DNA from: Saccharomonospora marina XMU15 | Lineage (GTDB): Bacteria; Actinomycetota; Actinomycetes; Mycobacteriales; Pseudonocardiaceae | Length of the DNA: 64,000 nucleotides | NCBI RefSeq assembly: GCF_000244955.1 | Contig: NZ_CM001439.1 | Coordinates: 1,392,628-1,456,627 of the forward strand | Reading direction: 5' to 3' | Shown here: in pieces, positions 24,912-33,650 of the stretch | Layout: the number at the start of each line of letters is the position of its first letter | Position numbering within the stretch: the first letter of the stretch is position 1 | Position numbers and translations under genes: made by a program | The notes under the pieces: generated by a model | The model's database searches: none | Told to the model about the DNA's origin: nothing | Seen by the model: the letters and a program-made list of their open reading frames with translations, nothing else

Positions 24912-25221
24912 CCCGTGCTCCTCGCGGGTGGCACGGTGGTGAACCGCCTCCGGCGATGTGGGTCGGGTGTCCGGTTGCCAGCCACGGGGTCAGCCTATGG
25001 AGGTAGGGTTAGGGCGCCCGTCACATCGAGCTACCCGGCCACCAGCACTCCCCGGCAACGGTCATGCCGGGCGGTCTGGCAAAATGGTGGCTTGCCCGCT
25101 CCGGTCCGGGCCCTCTCACCGTGCCGGGGCGACACCCATACCTGCGGGCACTCGGATCCGGCTCCCCACTCGGATCGTGTCCCGACCCGAGTACCGAGAA
25201 ACGACAGGAGTACCCACACCC
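24912..25221. other. rpsP leader and promoter region
   Basis: About 310 bp without a gene. It must contain the promoter of the rpsP operon. Candidates are TTGCCA (24975-24980) with TATGGA 15 bp downstream, and a separate TAGGGT at 25004-25009. A hairpin, CCCGGCA/TGCCGGG with a 7-nt loop, lies at 25051-25071. The long leader would suit autogenous control by a ribosomal protein, but nothing specific is recognised. Confidence 0.45.
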
Positions 25222-25713
25222 GTGGCTGTCAAGATCAAGCTGCAGCGCCTCGGCAAGATTCGCGCGCCCTACTACCGCATCGTCGTCGCGGACGCGCGCA
25301 CCCGCCGGGACGGCAAGGCCATCGAGACCATCGGCAAGTACCACCCGAAGGAGAACCCGAGCTTCATCGAGGTCGACTCCGAGCGGGCGCAGTACTGGCT
25401 GAGCGTCGGGGCGCAGCCCACCGAGCCGGTGCAGCGCATCCTCGAGGTCACCGGCGACTGGCAGAAGCACAAGGGACTGCCCGGCGCGGAGGGCAAGCTG
25501 CGCAGGCCCGAACCCAAGCCGTCCAAGCAGGACCTGTTCAACGCCGCGCTGGCAGCCGCCAACGAGGAGCCTGCCGCCGAGGCCACCACACCGAAGAAGC
25601 GCGGTGGCGGTAAGAAGGCCGACGCCGACAAGCCCGCGCAGCCGCAGTCCGGCAGCGACGACAAGGCCGAGGGTGAGAAGGCCGAGGGCGAGAAGAAGGC
25701 CGACGAGGCGTGA
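25222..25713 (+). CDS. rpsP: 30S ribosomal protein S16
   Basis: A 163-residue S16. The first 85 residues are the conserved protein ('[20 protein letters not shown]', 'GKYHP', '[10 protein letters not shown]'). The remaining 75 are a charged Lys/Glu/Ala-rich tail, about double the E. coli length, as in other actinobacteria. The GTG at 25222 follows ACAGGAG at 25204-25210. S16 stabilises the 5' domain of 16S rRNA. The stop overlaps the KH-protein start (GTGA). Confidence 0.96.
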   Translation: MAVKIKLQRLGKIRAPYYRIVVADARTRRDGKAIETIGKYHPKENPSFIEVDSERAQYWLSVGAQPTEPVQRILEVTGDWQKHKGLPGAEGKLRRPEPKPSKQDLFNAALAAANEEPAAEATTPKKRGGGKKADADKPAQPQSGSDDKAEGEKAEGEKKADEA

Positions 25714-25949
25714 GTTTCCTGGCCGACTCGCTCGAACACCTGGTGCGCGGCATCGTCGACAACCCCGACGACGTGCGCGTCGAGCTGATCACCACACGCC
25801 GAGGCCGAACTCTCGAGGTGCACGTGCACCCGGACGACCTCGGCAAGGTGATCGGTCGCGGAGGTCGCACCGCCACGGCGCTGCGCACCGTGATGGGGTC
25901 CGTCGGCGGGCGGGGAGTCCGCGTCGACGTGATCGACACCGACCGCTGA
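25710..25949 (+). CDS. khpA: KH-domain RNA-binding protein KhpA
   Basis: A 79-residue protein made of one KH domain with the RNA-binding GxxG loop in '[15 protein letters not shown]'. It begins inside the rpsP stop (GTGA). Homologues (DUF1045-free, YlqC type) bind many RNAs and, with KhpB, influence cell elongation in Gram-positive bacteria. Its fixed place between rpsP and rimM points to a role linked to ribosome assembly or translation. Confidence 0.9.
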   Translation: MSFLADSLEHLVRGIVDNPDDVRVELITTRRGRTLEVHVHPDDLGKVIGRGGRTATALRTVMGSVGGRGVRVDVIDTDR

Positions 25950-25959
25950 GCGCGGCACC

Positions 25960-26472
25960 GTGCAGGTCGTGGTCGGCCGGGTCGCGAAGGCGCACGGTCT
26001 TCACGGGGAACTGGCCGTGGACGTGCGCACAGACTCGCCGCGGGAACGGTTCGCGCAGGGCAAGGTGTTGCTCGCCAGCCTGCGGGACGGTGTGACGAAA
26101 CGGGTTACCGTGGCAGCCGTCCGCCCACACGGCGGGCGGCTGCTTGTGCGCTTCGCCGAGGCGCAGGGCCGCACCGCGGCCGAGGAGTTGCGCGGCGCGA
26201 TGCTGCTGGTCGACACCGCCGACCTGCCACAGATCGAGGACCCGGACGAGTTCTACGACCACGAACTCGAGGGCCTGCGTGCCGAGCTGACCGACGGCAC
26301 GGTGATCGGCACCGTGCGCGAGGTCATTCACTCGCCCGGGGGTGAGTTGCTCGCCGTCGATCGCGACGACCACGAGGCCCTGGTGCCGTTCGTGGCGGCG
26401 ATCGTGGTGCTGGTGGACGTCACCGGAGGCAGGGTCGTGATCGATCCGCCGGAAGGGCTGCTGGACTCCTGA
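25960..26472 (+). CDS. rimM: ribosome maturation factor RimM
   Basis: A 170-residue 30S assembly factor that binds S19 and helps the 3' domain of 16S rRNA fold. The N-terminal beta-barrel begins '[18 protein letters not shown]', and the C-terminal PRC barrel includes '[12 protein letters not shown]' and 'EALVPFV'. It uses a GTG start 10 bp after khpA and ends in a 1-bp TGATG overlap with trmD, the usual arrangement. Confidence 0.93.
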   Translation: MQVVVGRVAKAHGLHGELAVDVRTDSPRERFAQGKVLLASLRDGVTKRVTVAAVRPHGGRLLVRFAEAQGRTAAEELRGAMLLVDTADLPQIEDPDEFYDHELEGLRAELTDGTVIGTVREVIHSPGGELLAVDRDDHEALVPFVAAIVVLVDVTGGRVVIDPPEGLLDS

Positions 26473-27233
26473 TGCGGATCGACGTCGTCACGATCTTTCC
26501 CGAGTACCTGCAGCCGCTGCGTGCGGCTCTGTTGGGCAGAGCGATCGAACGCGGGCTCATCGAGGTCGGGGTGCACGACCTGCGCGAGTGGACCTACGAC
26601 GTGCACAGGGCGGTGGACGACGCCCCGTACGGCGGCGGTCCCGGCATGGTGATGAAGCCACAGGTGTGGGGCGAGGCCCTCGACGCGGTGTGCTCGACGG
26701 ACAGCAGGCTCGTCGTGCCGACGCCTGCGGGCCGTCCGTTCACGCAGGAGCTCGCGCGCAGCTACGCCGGGCAGCCGCACCTGGTGTTCGCCTGCGGCCG
26801 CTACGAGGGCATCGACCAGCGGGTCATCGACGACGCCGCCCGCCGGATGCCGGTGGACGAGGTGTCCATCGGCGACTACGTGCTGGTCGGCGGTGAGGCC
26901 GCGGTGCTGGTCATCGTCGAGGCCGTCGTGCGGTTGCTGCCCGGTGTGCTCGGCAATCCGGTGTCGGCCGAGCAGGACTCGTTCTCCGACGGGCTGCTCG
27001 AAGGTCCCAGCTACACCCGACCGGAGGTGTGGCGCGGGCTGGCGGTGCCGGAGGTGCTGCGCTCGGGCAACCACGCCTTGATCGATCGGTGGCGAAGGGA
27101 CAAGGCGCTGGAGCGTACCTTCGAACGCCGCCCCGACCTGCTGGAACGACTCCCGGAAGGTAGCCTGGACAGCGCGGACCACGCCGTGCTCGACCGCCTT
27201 CGCGGGGAGCCCGGTGACCCCGCATCGGGCTGA
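26472..27233 (+). CDS. trmD: tRNA (guanine37-N1)-methyltransferase
   Basis: A 253-residue SPOUT methyltransferase that makes m1G37 in tRNAs reading CNN codons and so prevents frameshifting. It starts '[11 protein letters not shown]', has '[13 protein letters not shown]', and the knot region '[13 protein letters not shown]' with '[11 protein letters not shown]'. Asp in 'EQDSF' is the catalytic base. The ATG overlaps the rimM stop by 1 bp. Confidence 0.95.
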   Translation: MRIDVVTIFPEYLQPLRAALLGRAIERGLIEVGVHDLREWTYDVHRAVDDAPYGGGPGMVMKPQVWGEALDAVCSTDSRLVVPTPAGRPFTQELARSYAGQPHLVFACGRYEGIDQRVIDDAARRMPVDEVSIGDYVLVGGEAAVLVIVEAVVRLLPGVLGNPVSAEQDSFSDGLLEGPSYTRPEVWRGLAVPEVLRSGNHALIDRWRRDKALERTFERRPDLLERLPEGSLDSADHAVLDRLRGEPGDPASG

Positions 27234-27355
27234 TCTGCCATACTTGACCGGTTGGCGCGACGTGATCATGCGCCGAGCTCCTGGGCCGCCCGCTGTCAGG
27301 TACGGTCGCGCGCCCGGATCGATGTGAAGCCACACAAGGACGAGGACGGACACCG

Positions 27356-27715
27356 ATGAACACCCTGGATGCGTTGGACGCCCACTCGCTGCGTTCCGAC
27401 ATTCCGCACTTCCGCCCGGGCGACACGCTGAAGGTTCACGTCCGAGTTATCGAGGGCAATCGCGAGCGCAACCAGGTCTTCCACGGCGTCGTCATTCGTC
27501 GCCAGGGCGGAGGCATCCGCGAGACCTTCACCGTCCGCAAGATGTCCTTCGGCGTGGGAGTCGAGCGCACCTTCCCGGTGCATTCGCCGAACATTGCCAA
27601 GATCGAGGTGGACAAGCGCGGCGACGTCCGCAGGGCGAAGCTGTACTACCTGCGCGACCTTCGCGGCAAGGCCGCCAAGATCAAGGAGCGCAGGGAGCGG
27701 TCCTCCGCGTCCTGA
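27356..27715 (+). CDS. rplS: 50S ribosomal protein L19
   Basis: A 119-residue L19 with '[16 protein letters not shown]', '[17 protein letters not shown]', '[13 protein letters not shown]' and '[16 protein letters not shown]', all typical. It sits at the 30S-50S interface. A 122-bp gap after trmD contains TTGACC at 27244, a possible internal promoter element. The basic C terminus '[12 protein letters not shown]' is short. Confidence 0.95.
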   Translation: MNTLDALDAHSLRSDIPHFRPGDTLKVHVRVIEGNRERNQVFHGVVIRRQGGGIRETFTVRKMSFGVGVERTFPVHSPNIAKIEVDKRGDVRRAKLYYLRDLRGKAAKIKERRERSSAS

Positions 27716-27734
27716 AGTAATCGCCCGGTTACCG

Positions 27735-27740
27735 TAGCCT
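27735..27740 (+). promoter_or_regulatory. candidate -10 element of lepB (leaderless type)
   Basis: TAGCCT is followed by exactly 6 nt and then the lepB GTG at 27747. No ribosome-binding site fits between them and no clear -35 is seen. Confidence 0.4.
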
Positions 27741-27746
27741 GACGTC

Positions 27747-28724
27747 GTGGTCGAACCTGTGCCTTCAAACGCCGCCGAAGACGAGCCGCAGCGCCCCGAG
27801 GACAACGATCCACAGGGGCGTTCGGACAGCTCCGGTTCGGCGCGATCCGCGTCCGGTGACGAGTCCGGGGAAACCAGTCCCTCCGAGGCAGAGGCGCGCT
27901 GGCAGCGAAAGCAGAAGAAGCAGCGTTCCTTTTGGAAGGAACTGCCGATTCTGATCGTCATCGCGCTCGTGCTGGCGTTCCTGATCCAACAGTTCCTCGC
28001 CCGCGTCTACATGATTCCGTCGGGTTCGATGGAGCAGACGTTGCACGGCTGTGCTGGCTGCACGCCCGACCGGATACTGGTCGACAAGGTCACCTACGAC
28101 TTCGGTGAGCCTTCGCCTGGCGACGTCGTGGTGTTCCGCGGCCCGGACGCGTGGCTGGAGAACGACGCGCCCGCTCAGTCCTCGGGCAATGCGGTGGCCC
28201 GGTTCCTGCAGAGCATCGGTTCCGCCTTCGGGCTCGCCCCACCTGACGAACGTGACTTCGTCAAACGAGTCATCGCCACCGGCGGGCAGACCGTGGAGTG
28301 TTGCGACGACCGCAACCGAGTGACAGTGGACGGTCAGCCGTTGGACGAGCCCTACATCTACTGGCAGGGCGAGTCGGTTCAGCGCGAGTTCGGGCCGGTG
28401 ACCGTGCCTAAGGGCACCGTCTGGGTGATGGGCGACAACCGCAACAACTCCTCCGACTCCCGTTACCAGGGCGGCGGTGGCGAGCGTGGTGCCGTGCCGG
28501 TCGAGAACATCATCGGCAAGGCGAGGCTCATCGTGTTGCCGCCTTCCCGGTGGGGGGTCGTCAGCGACCACAACCCGCAACAGCAACAGGCCGCCGCGCT
28601 GGAGGCTTCCCCGTGGCAGCAGGGCCTGCCACTGGGAGCGGGTGCGTTGGCGGCGTGGCCTACCCTGGCGCTTGGCAGGCGCGCGGGCGCGCGATTGCAC
28701 GGGATGGTCACACGAAGGCGGTAA
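27747..28724 (+). CDS. lepB: signal peptidase I
   Basis: A 325-residue membrane-anchored serine/lysine protease that removes signal peptides. An acidic cytoplasmic N terminus of about 60 residues precedes a basic patch ('[10 protein letters not shown]') and one membrane helix (about 66-84). Catalytic Ser94 is in 'PSGSMEQTL', Lys173 in 'KRVIATGG', and '[12 protein letters not shown]' is box E. Residues 100-105 hold two Cys that could form a disulfide outside the cell. The C terminus has a second weak hydrophobic segment. It lies 31 bp after rplS with its own possible promoter. Confidence 0.94.
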   Translation: MVEPVPSNAAEDEPQRPEDNDPQGRSDSSGSARSASGDESGETSPSEAEARWQRKQKKQRSFWKELPILIVIALVLAFLIQQFLARVYMIPSGSMEQTLHGCAGCTPDRILVDKVTYDFGEPSPGDVVVFRGPDAWLENDAPAQSSGNAVARFLQSIGSAFGLAPPDERDFVKRVIATGGQTVECCDDRNRVTVDGQPLDEPYIYWQGESVQREFGPVTVPKGTVWVMGDNRNNSSDSRYQGGGGERGAVPVENIIGKARLIVLPPSRWGVVSDHNPQQQQAAALEASPWQQGLPLGAGALAAWPTLALGRRAGARLHGMVTRRR

Positions 28725-28729
28725 CCGCA

Positions 28730-29539
28730 GTGAGCGCTGGTTCCACGAGCGTTCCGCGTCCACCGCGCGCCGTGATCCGCGGCGACACCTCGTGGGCACT
28801 GCAAGCCGCGCTGGTCCGCCGCGGGCTCGGCCCGGTGGCGGGTGTGGACGAGGCCGGGCGTGGTGCCTGCGCCGGTCCACTCGTGGTGGCCGCTTGCGTG
28901 TTGCGGCCGGGTGACGGGGCCCGGCTGCCCGAGCTGACCGATTCCAAGCTGCTCACGCCAGCGGCACGCGAGCGGGTCTACGAGCAGGTGATCCGGCGCG
29001 CGCTCGACCATTCCGTCGTGGTGATCTCGCCGGCCGAGGTGGATGCGCGCGGCATCCATGTGATGAACATCGAAGGGATGCGCCGCGCGGTGGCGAAGCT
29101 GTCCTCGGCGCCGGGTTACGTGCTCCTCGACGGCTTCCGGGTCCCGGGACTGCCGGCACCGAGCCTGCCGGTGATCAAGGGCGACCGTGCGGCGGCCTGT
29201 GTGGCGGCGGCGTCGGTGCTGGCCAAGGTGACCAGGGACCGCATCATGACCGCATTGCACGACGAGCACCCGGTGTACGGCTTCGACGTGCACAAGGGCT
29301 ACACGACCGAGGAACACGGCGCAGCGCTGACCGAGCACGGACCCAGTGAGGTGCACCGCTGGTCGTATGCCAACGTCGCCAAGGCCGCGGCAAGGCATGG
29401 TGCCTGCCCCCCTCGCGACGTCATGCTCAGCGCGGCGGCGTTGCACGCGAGCGTGCCGGTACGTGCCAGGAACACCCGAGTGAGCGAGAATGGAGCTTCC
29501 GCCGACAACGGCTTGCGAGGAGGGGCTCGGATTTCATGA
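28730..29539 (+). CDS. rnhB: ribonuclease HII
   Basis: A 269-residue RNase HII that removes ribonucleotides from DNA and RNA-DNA hybrids. The active-site 'GVDEAGRG' is near residue 41, followed by 'DSKLLTP' and 'DGFRVP' with further acidic ligands, then '[11 protein letters not shown]'. The GTG at 28730 follows GAAGGCGG at 28714-28721. An extra C-terminal stretch of about 50 residues after the core is of unknown use. The stop overlaps the next ATG by 4 bp. Confidence 0.93.
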   Translation: MSAGSTSVPRPPRAVIRGDTSWALQAALVRRGLGPVAGVDEAGRGACAGPLVVAACVLRPGDGARLPELTDSKLLTPAARERVYEQVIRRALDHSVVVISPAEVDARGIHVMNIEGMRRAVAKLSSAPGYVLLDGFRVPGLPAPSLPVIKGDRAAACVAAASVLAKVTRDRIMTALHDEHPVYGFDVHKGYTTEEHGAALTEHGPSEVHRWSYANVAKAAARHGACPPRDVMLSAAALHASVPVRARNTRVSENGASADNGLRGGARIS

Positions 29540-29859
29540 GCGCAGAGGATCTCGAGAAGTACGAGACCGAGATGGAACTGTCGCTGTATCGCGAGTACCG
29601 CGACATTGTCAGCCAGTTCTCGTACGTCGTGGAGACCGAGCGGCGGTTCTACCTCGCCAACGCCGTGGACGTGCAGGTGCGTGACAGCGGCGGCGAGGTG
29701 TACTTCGAAGTGCGGATGTCCGACGCGTGGGTCTGGGACATGTATCGCCCGGCCCGTTTTGTGAAGAACGTTCGAGTTATCACGTTCAAAGACGTCAACG
29801 TCGAAGAGCTGGACAAGCCGGAACTGCGGCTCCCCGAGGACGGTCCGTTCGGAGGCTGA
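29536..29859 (+). CDS. DUF2469 family protein
   Basis: A 107-residue acidic protein of unknown function found next to rnhB across Actinobacteria. It shows '[20 protein letters not shown]', '[16 protein letters not shown]' and '[15 protein letters not shown]', nearly invariant family segments. No membrane helix or catalytic motif is evident. The ATGA overlap with rnhB implies coupled expression. A hairpin with a short T-run 130 bp downstream probably ends the lepB-rnhB unit. Confidence 0.88.
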   Translation: MSAEDLEKYETEMELSLYREYRDIVSQFSYVVETERRFYLANAVDVQVRDSGGEVYFEVRMSDAWVWDMYRPARFVKNVRVITFKDVNVEELDKPELRLPEDGPFGG

Positions 29860-29990
29860 GCGTTCAGCCCGACCGCGAGCCTGCTGAACGGCCTGCACCA
29901 GCTCAGTGCGGGCGACCCGGCGATCGCCCAAGCCACAGCACCCCACCGAGCGGCCCGCTGGGGGAGCTGATCTGTTGATCGGTACCGGGT

Positions 29991-30016
29991 CGGACCGGTA
30001 ACGGGTCCGGATTTTA
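29991..30016 (+). terminator. candidate intrinsic terminator after the lepB-rnhB-DUF2469 genes
   Basis: CGGACC (29991-29996) pairs with GGTCCG (30004-30009) around a 7-nt loop and is followed by GATTTTA. It sits inside a wider repeat, GCTGATC (29966-29972) with GATCAGC (30021-30027). T-runs are rare in this sequence, which strengthens the call. Confidence 0.45.
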
Positions 30017-30064
30017 CCTTGATCAGCCGTGGCTGGAGCCGGGTTTCTTGCTGGCCCCGCCGGG

Positions 30065-30091
30065 TTGTCCACAACACCGCTGTTGTCCACA
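30065..30091 (+). other. two direct DnaA-box-like 9-mers
   Basis: TTGTCCACA occurs at 30065-30073 and again at 30083-30091, in the same direction, 18 bp start to start. This is the high-GC actinobacterial form of the DnaA box. It lies about 90 bp before yraN. Confidence 0.45.
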
Positions 30092-30181
30092 GGGCGGCGA
30101 TGTCGGCGTGGCCCGAGCTACCGGCGCGCTGGCAGCGTCGGTAGGCGAAGGACGAACGGCGGAACCCGGGGGGTGAAGTGG

Positions 30182-30574
30182 GTGACCAGCGTTGTGCGGG
30201 TGGTCCGCACTACGGATCGGCCATCGCGGCTGGCGTTGGGTCGCACCGGCGAGGAGTTGGCTTCGGAGCACCTGCGTGGGCAGGGGCTCACCGTGCTCAG
30301 TCGCAACTGGCGTTGCCGGGAAGGCGAGCTGGATGTCATCGCCACCGATGGCGAACGGTTGATCGTGTGCGAGGTGAAGACGCGGTCCGGTCGGCGCTTC
30401 GGCGCTCCGGAGGAGGCTGTCACCGAGGACAAGCAGGCACGCATCCGCAGGCTCGCGGGCCGGTGGCTGGCGACCTACCGGGTCGCGTGGTGCCCGGTGC
30501 GCTTCGACGTGATCGCCGTCGACTGCGCACCCGGTGCCACACCACAGGTGCGGCATATCGTGGGAGCGTTCTGA
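30182..30574 (+). CDS. YraN family (UPF0102) endonuclease-like protein
   Basis: A 130-residue protein of the UPF0102 family with a Holliday-junction-resolvase/restriction-enzyme fold. 'LGRTGEELASEHL', 'EGELDVIA' (Glu and Asp) and 'CEVKTRSG' (Glu-x-Lys) make up the PD-(D/E)xK-type site. The GTG at 30182 is chosen because a G-rich GGGGGG stretch lies at a suitable distance; the GTG 3 codons earlier is possible. It is followed by comM with a 1-bp stop-start overlap. The cellular role is unknown; linkage to comM and dprA suggests DNA processing. Confidence 0.82.
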   Translation: MTSVVRVVRTTDRPSRLALGRTGEELASEHLRGQGLTVLSRNWRCREGELDVIATDGERLIVCEVKTRSGRRFGAPEEAVTEDKQARIRRLAGRWLATYRVAWCPVRFDVIAVDCAPGATPQVRHIVGAF

Positions 30575-32085
30575 TGGCACTGGCACGTGCCTGGTCCGTC
30601 GCGTTGCTGGGAATCGACGGCAGGTTGGTCGAGATCGAGGCCGACATCGGGGCGGGCATGCCAGGCACGAAGCTGGTCGGCCTTCCAGATACAGGACTGA
30701 GGGAAGCCAAGGACCGGGTACGGGCGGCTGTGCGCAACAGCGGCCAGAAGTGGCCGGACAGCGCTGTCACGCTCGGGTTGTCGCCCGCCAACCTGCCGAA
30801 GGTCGGCTCCGGCTACGACCTCGGCATCGCGGCGGCCGTGCTTGCCGCGTCCGGTTCGGTGCCCGCGACCAAGCTCATCGGGACGGTGCTCCTCGGCGAA
30901 CTCGCGCTCGACGGGCGGGTGCGTCCGGTGCGAGGTGTGCTGCCCGCCCTGCTGGCCGCACGCGGTGCGGGCTACCGGCGTGCTGTCGTCTCCGCCGACT
31001 CACTCGGTGAAGGAGCCCTGGTCGACGGAATCGAGGTACTCGGGGCGGGGCGGCTGCTGGAGGTGGTCGAGTGGCTGAAGGACGAGCGGGTGCTGGTGCC
31101 CGCTGAAGCGCCGACGGCTCCCGAGGTTGCCGAGGTCGCGGATCTCGCCGACGTGGTCGGCCAGCCCGAGGCTCGGTGGGCACTGGAGGTGGCGGCCGCG
31201 GGCGGTCACCACCTGCTCATGGTCGGCTTACCGGGGATCGGCAAGACCATGCTCGCCAAGCGGTTGCCCGGGTTGCTGCCGCCCCTTTCCGACGAGGAGT
31301 CGCTGGAGGTCACAGCGGTGCACTCCGTTGAGGGGTCACTGCATTCGGATTCCCCGCTGGTGCGTGTTCCGCCGTTCGTCGCGCCGCACCATTCGATCTC
31401 GATGGCCGCGCTCGTGGGCGGCGGCAGCGGTCTGGCGATGCCCGGAGCCATCAGCAGGGCCCACCGAGGCGTGCTGTTTCTGGATGAGGCGGCCGAGTTC
31501 AGCGGCGAACGGCTGGAGGCACTGCGTACGGTGCTGGAGGAGTGCGAGGTCAGGATCGCTCGGGCACGTGGTGTGGTCCGCTACCCGGCGTCCTTTCAGC
31601 TGGTTCTGGCGACCAACCCGTGCCCGTGTGCGCCCCCTCGCGAGACGGACTGCTCGTGTTCACCGATGGCACGGCGCCGCTATCTGGGCAGGCTCTCCGG
31701 CCCCTTGCTCGACCGGGTCGACCTGCGGGTGCGGATGCGGCCGATCACGGCGATGCGGGTGCATGACGACACCGAGCCGGAGAGCACCGAACAGGTTCGG
31801 ACTCGGGTGATGCGGGCTCGACAGCGCGCCGCCGAACGCTGGGCGGAGCACGGATGGCGCACCAACTCGCAGGTCCCCGGGCCGATGCTGCGCAAGGAAT
31901 TCGCACTGCCTTGCAGGGTTACCGCGCTGCTGGATCGCGGCCTCGACCGCGGCGCCATCACAGCCAGGGGAGCCGACCGGTGCCTGCGGATCGCGTGGAC
32001 CCTTGCCGATCTTGCCGGTTCGCCCTGCCCGGACGCCGACCACGTCGCCGCGGCACTGGAGTTCCGTGACCGCAGGGCCGCGTGA
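30574..32085 (+). CDS. comM: Mg-chelatase-like AAA+ ATPase, YifB/ComM family
   Basis: A 503-residue AAA+ protein. The N-terminal domain (about 1-170) has 'VEIEADIGAGMPGTKLVGL' and 'SPANLPKVGSGYDL', the ComM-specific Lon-like part. The AAA+ module has Walker A 'GLPGIGKT' (about 222), Walker B 'VLFLDEAAEF' and 'NPCPCAPP' with a Cys-rich segment. ComM is a branch-migration helicase in natural transformation of Gram-negative bacteria. Here it sits between yraN and dprA, the same DNA-uptake/recombination neighbourhood. Confidence 0.9.
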   Translation: MALARAWSVALLGIDGRLVEIEADIGAGMPGTKLVGLPDTGLREAKDRVRAAVRNSGQKWPDSAVTLGLSPANLPKVGSGYDLGIAAAVLAASGSVPATKLIGTVLLGELALDGRVRPVRGVLPALLAARGAGYRRAVVSADSLGEGALVDGIEVLGAGRLLEVVEWLKDERVLVPAEAPTAPEVAEVADLADVVGQPEARWALEVAAAGGHHLLMVGLPGIGKTMLAKRLPGLLPPLSDEESLEVTAVHSVEGSLHSDSPLVRVPPFVAPHHSISMAALVGGGSGLAMPGAISRAHRGVLFLDEAAEFSGERLEALRTVLEECEVRIARARGVVRYPASFQLVLATNPCPCAPPRETDCSCSPMARRRYLGRLSGPLLDRVDLRVRMRPITAMRVHDDTEPESTEQVRTRVMRARQRAAERWAEHGWRTNSQVPGPMLRKEFALPCRVTALLDRGLDRGAITARGADRCLRIAWTLADLAGSPCPDADHVAAALEFRDRRAA

Positions 32086-32450
32086 GCGGGCCGACGTAGG
32101 TGACAGAGCCTGTCGGCGCCGCCGAGGCGCACGGCAGGAGATGGAGGGTTGCGCCCGGCCTAACACGGGCCTCGGCGGCCGGAGTGGGATCGCCGGGCGG
32201 GTGCGCGGCAACGCCGACCGGCTCGTCGACGGCTGTGCGCGGGCGGTGCCGAGCTGGTGTGCGTGGCCGGTTGAGCGAGCGCTTCCGGCTCCGGTGCTCT
32301 GCTGCGCTGTCGGCAGGGACCGGGCGTTTGCCGGGACCAGGGCACGGCGCGGGCTCAACTGACATGCAGGGATGACATCGCCGGATGCGTCGGCGGCCGG
32401 CGCCGGCACGAGCAGGTGTTACGCGGGCAGGGAAGTCGTGGAGGAGTTGA
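32086..32450. other. intergenic region between comM and dprA
   Basis: About 365 bp, GC-rich. Short open frames exist on both strands but lack a ribosome site and family resemblance. I see no repeat or RNA gene. A GGAGGAG ribosome site for dprA is at 32440-32446. Confidence 0.5.
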
Positions 32451-33650
32451 GTGGTCATGTGCGAAGCACAGCGGCAGGCGGCCGGGTACGCCGAATGGTC
32501 GGGTGAGCGGCTGGCGCGCGCCTACCTGCTCCGCGTCGCCGAGCCTCCGGCCCCGGCACTGGTGCGGTTTGTCGCTGACCGGGGCCCGGTCCGGGCCGCG
32601 GAGCTGGTTCGGCGCGGTGATGTGCCCGATGCCGTGGCGTGCGAGACCCGCGCGCGCAAAGAGTTGGAGCTGGCCGAGCGCGATCTGCGGCAGGCGGCGG
32701 AGATCGGCGCAAGGCTGGTGACCCCTGAGGACGACGAGTGGCCCGCATGGCCGCTGCTGTGCCTCGATGTCGCCACCGGGCGGGGGCAACGCGGCGTCGC
32801 CCCGCCGATCGGCCTGTGGGTTCGTGGTGGCGGCAACTTGGACGCCATGCTGTCCGAGGCGGTGGCCGTCGTGGGGGCTCGTGCGGCGACGCAGTACGGC
32901 GAGCAGGTAGCGGCCGAACTCGGCTACGCGCTGGCCGAAGCAGGCCATTCGGTGGTTTCGGGCGCGGCCTACGGAATCGACGGAGCCGCCCATCGCGGGA
33001 CGCTCGCGGCGGGGGGTGAGACCTTGGCCGTGCTCGGCTGTGGTCTGGATGCAGGCTATCCGGCTGGGCACGTGAGCTTGCTGAACCGGGTTGCCGAGCG
33101 AGGGGCAGTGCTGACGGAATACCCACCCGGCACCGCACCGGCGCGCCACCGGTTCCTGGTGCGTAACCGGCTCATCGCTGCCCTGTCGGCGGGAACGGTA
33201 GTGGTCGAGGCGGGCAGCCGCAGTGGTGCCAGGAACACCGCCGCCACCGCAGGTGCGCTTGGCAAGGTGGTCATGGCCGTGCCCGGCCCCGTGGGATCGG
33301 CACTGTCGGTGGGATGCCACGAGCTGATCAGGGACTCCCACGCCACCCTGGTGGCGTCCGCCGCCGACGTCCTGGAGACCGTGGGAAAGCTCGGCACGGT
33401 GGCCAAACGCGACACCGGGGTCGGGAACCGGCCTACCGACGGGCTCGACGCGGAAGGCCTTCGCGTGCACGACGCGCTCGCCGACCGTACCGGCAAAGCG
33501 CCCGAGCAGATCGCCACGGAGTCGGGAGTACCGCTTTCCCGGGTACGGGCCCTGCTGCCACAACTGGAGCTGGACGGACTCGCCGTGCGCAGCGAAAGCG
33601 GTTGGCGTCGAGTCAAATCGGCACCGGGGCGCGGCAGCGGAGGCCGTTAG
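32451..33650 (+). CDS. dprA: DNA-processing protein DprA
   Basis: A 399-residue DprA/Smf protein that loads RecA on incoming single-stranded DNA. The Rossmann core has 'VAVVGARAATQYGEQ', 'VSGAAYGIDGAAHRGTL', 'LGCGLDAGYP' and 'RNRLIAALS'. An N-terminal helical region of about 110 residues precedes it, and a winged-helix domain follows from about 340. GGAGG at 32440-32444 is 6 nt from the GTG at 32451; an ATG two codons later is an alternative start. The next gene is 936 bp away, across an unusual G/T-rich tract. Confidence 0.92.
   Translation: MVMCEAQRQAAGYAEWSGERLARAYLLRVAEPPAPALVRFVADRGPVRAAELVRRGDVPDAVACETRARKELELAERDLRQAAEIGARLVTPEDDEWPAWPLLCLDVATGRGQRGVAPPIGLWVRGGGNLDAMLSEAVAVVGARAATQYGEQVAAELGYALAEAGHSVVSGAAYGIDGAAHRGTLAAGGETLAVLGCGLDAGYPAGHVSLLNRVAERGAVLTEYPPGTAPARHRFLVRNRLIAALSAGTVVVEAGSRSGARNTAATAGALGKVVMAVPGPVGSALSVGCHELIRDSHATLVASAADVLETVGKLGTVAKRDTGVGNRPTDGLDAEGLRVHDALADRTGKAPEQIATESGVPLSRVRALLPQLELDGLAVRSESGWRRVKSAPGRGSGGR

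Larger units (their letters stand above)
29860..30181. other. intergenic region between DUF2469 gene and yraN
   Basis: About 322 bp without a gene. It holds nested inverted repeats with a terminator-like hairpin (29966-30027) and two direct DnaA-box-like sequences (30065-30091). No coding signal is convincing. Confidence 0.6.

Noticed and set aside
32100-32375. Small open frame between comM and dprA
   Set aside because: It has no ribosome site, low-complexity Arg/Gly/Ala content and no recognisable family.
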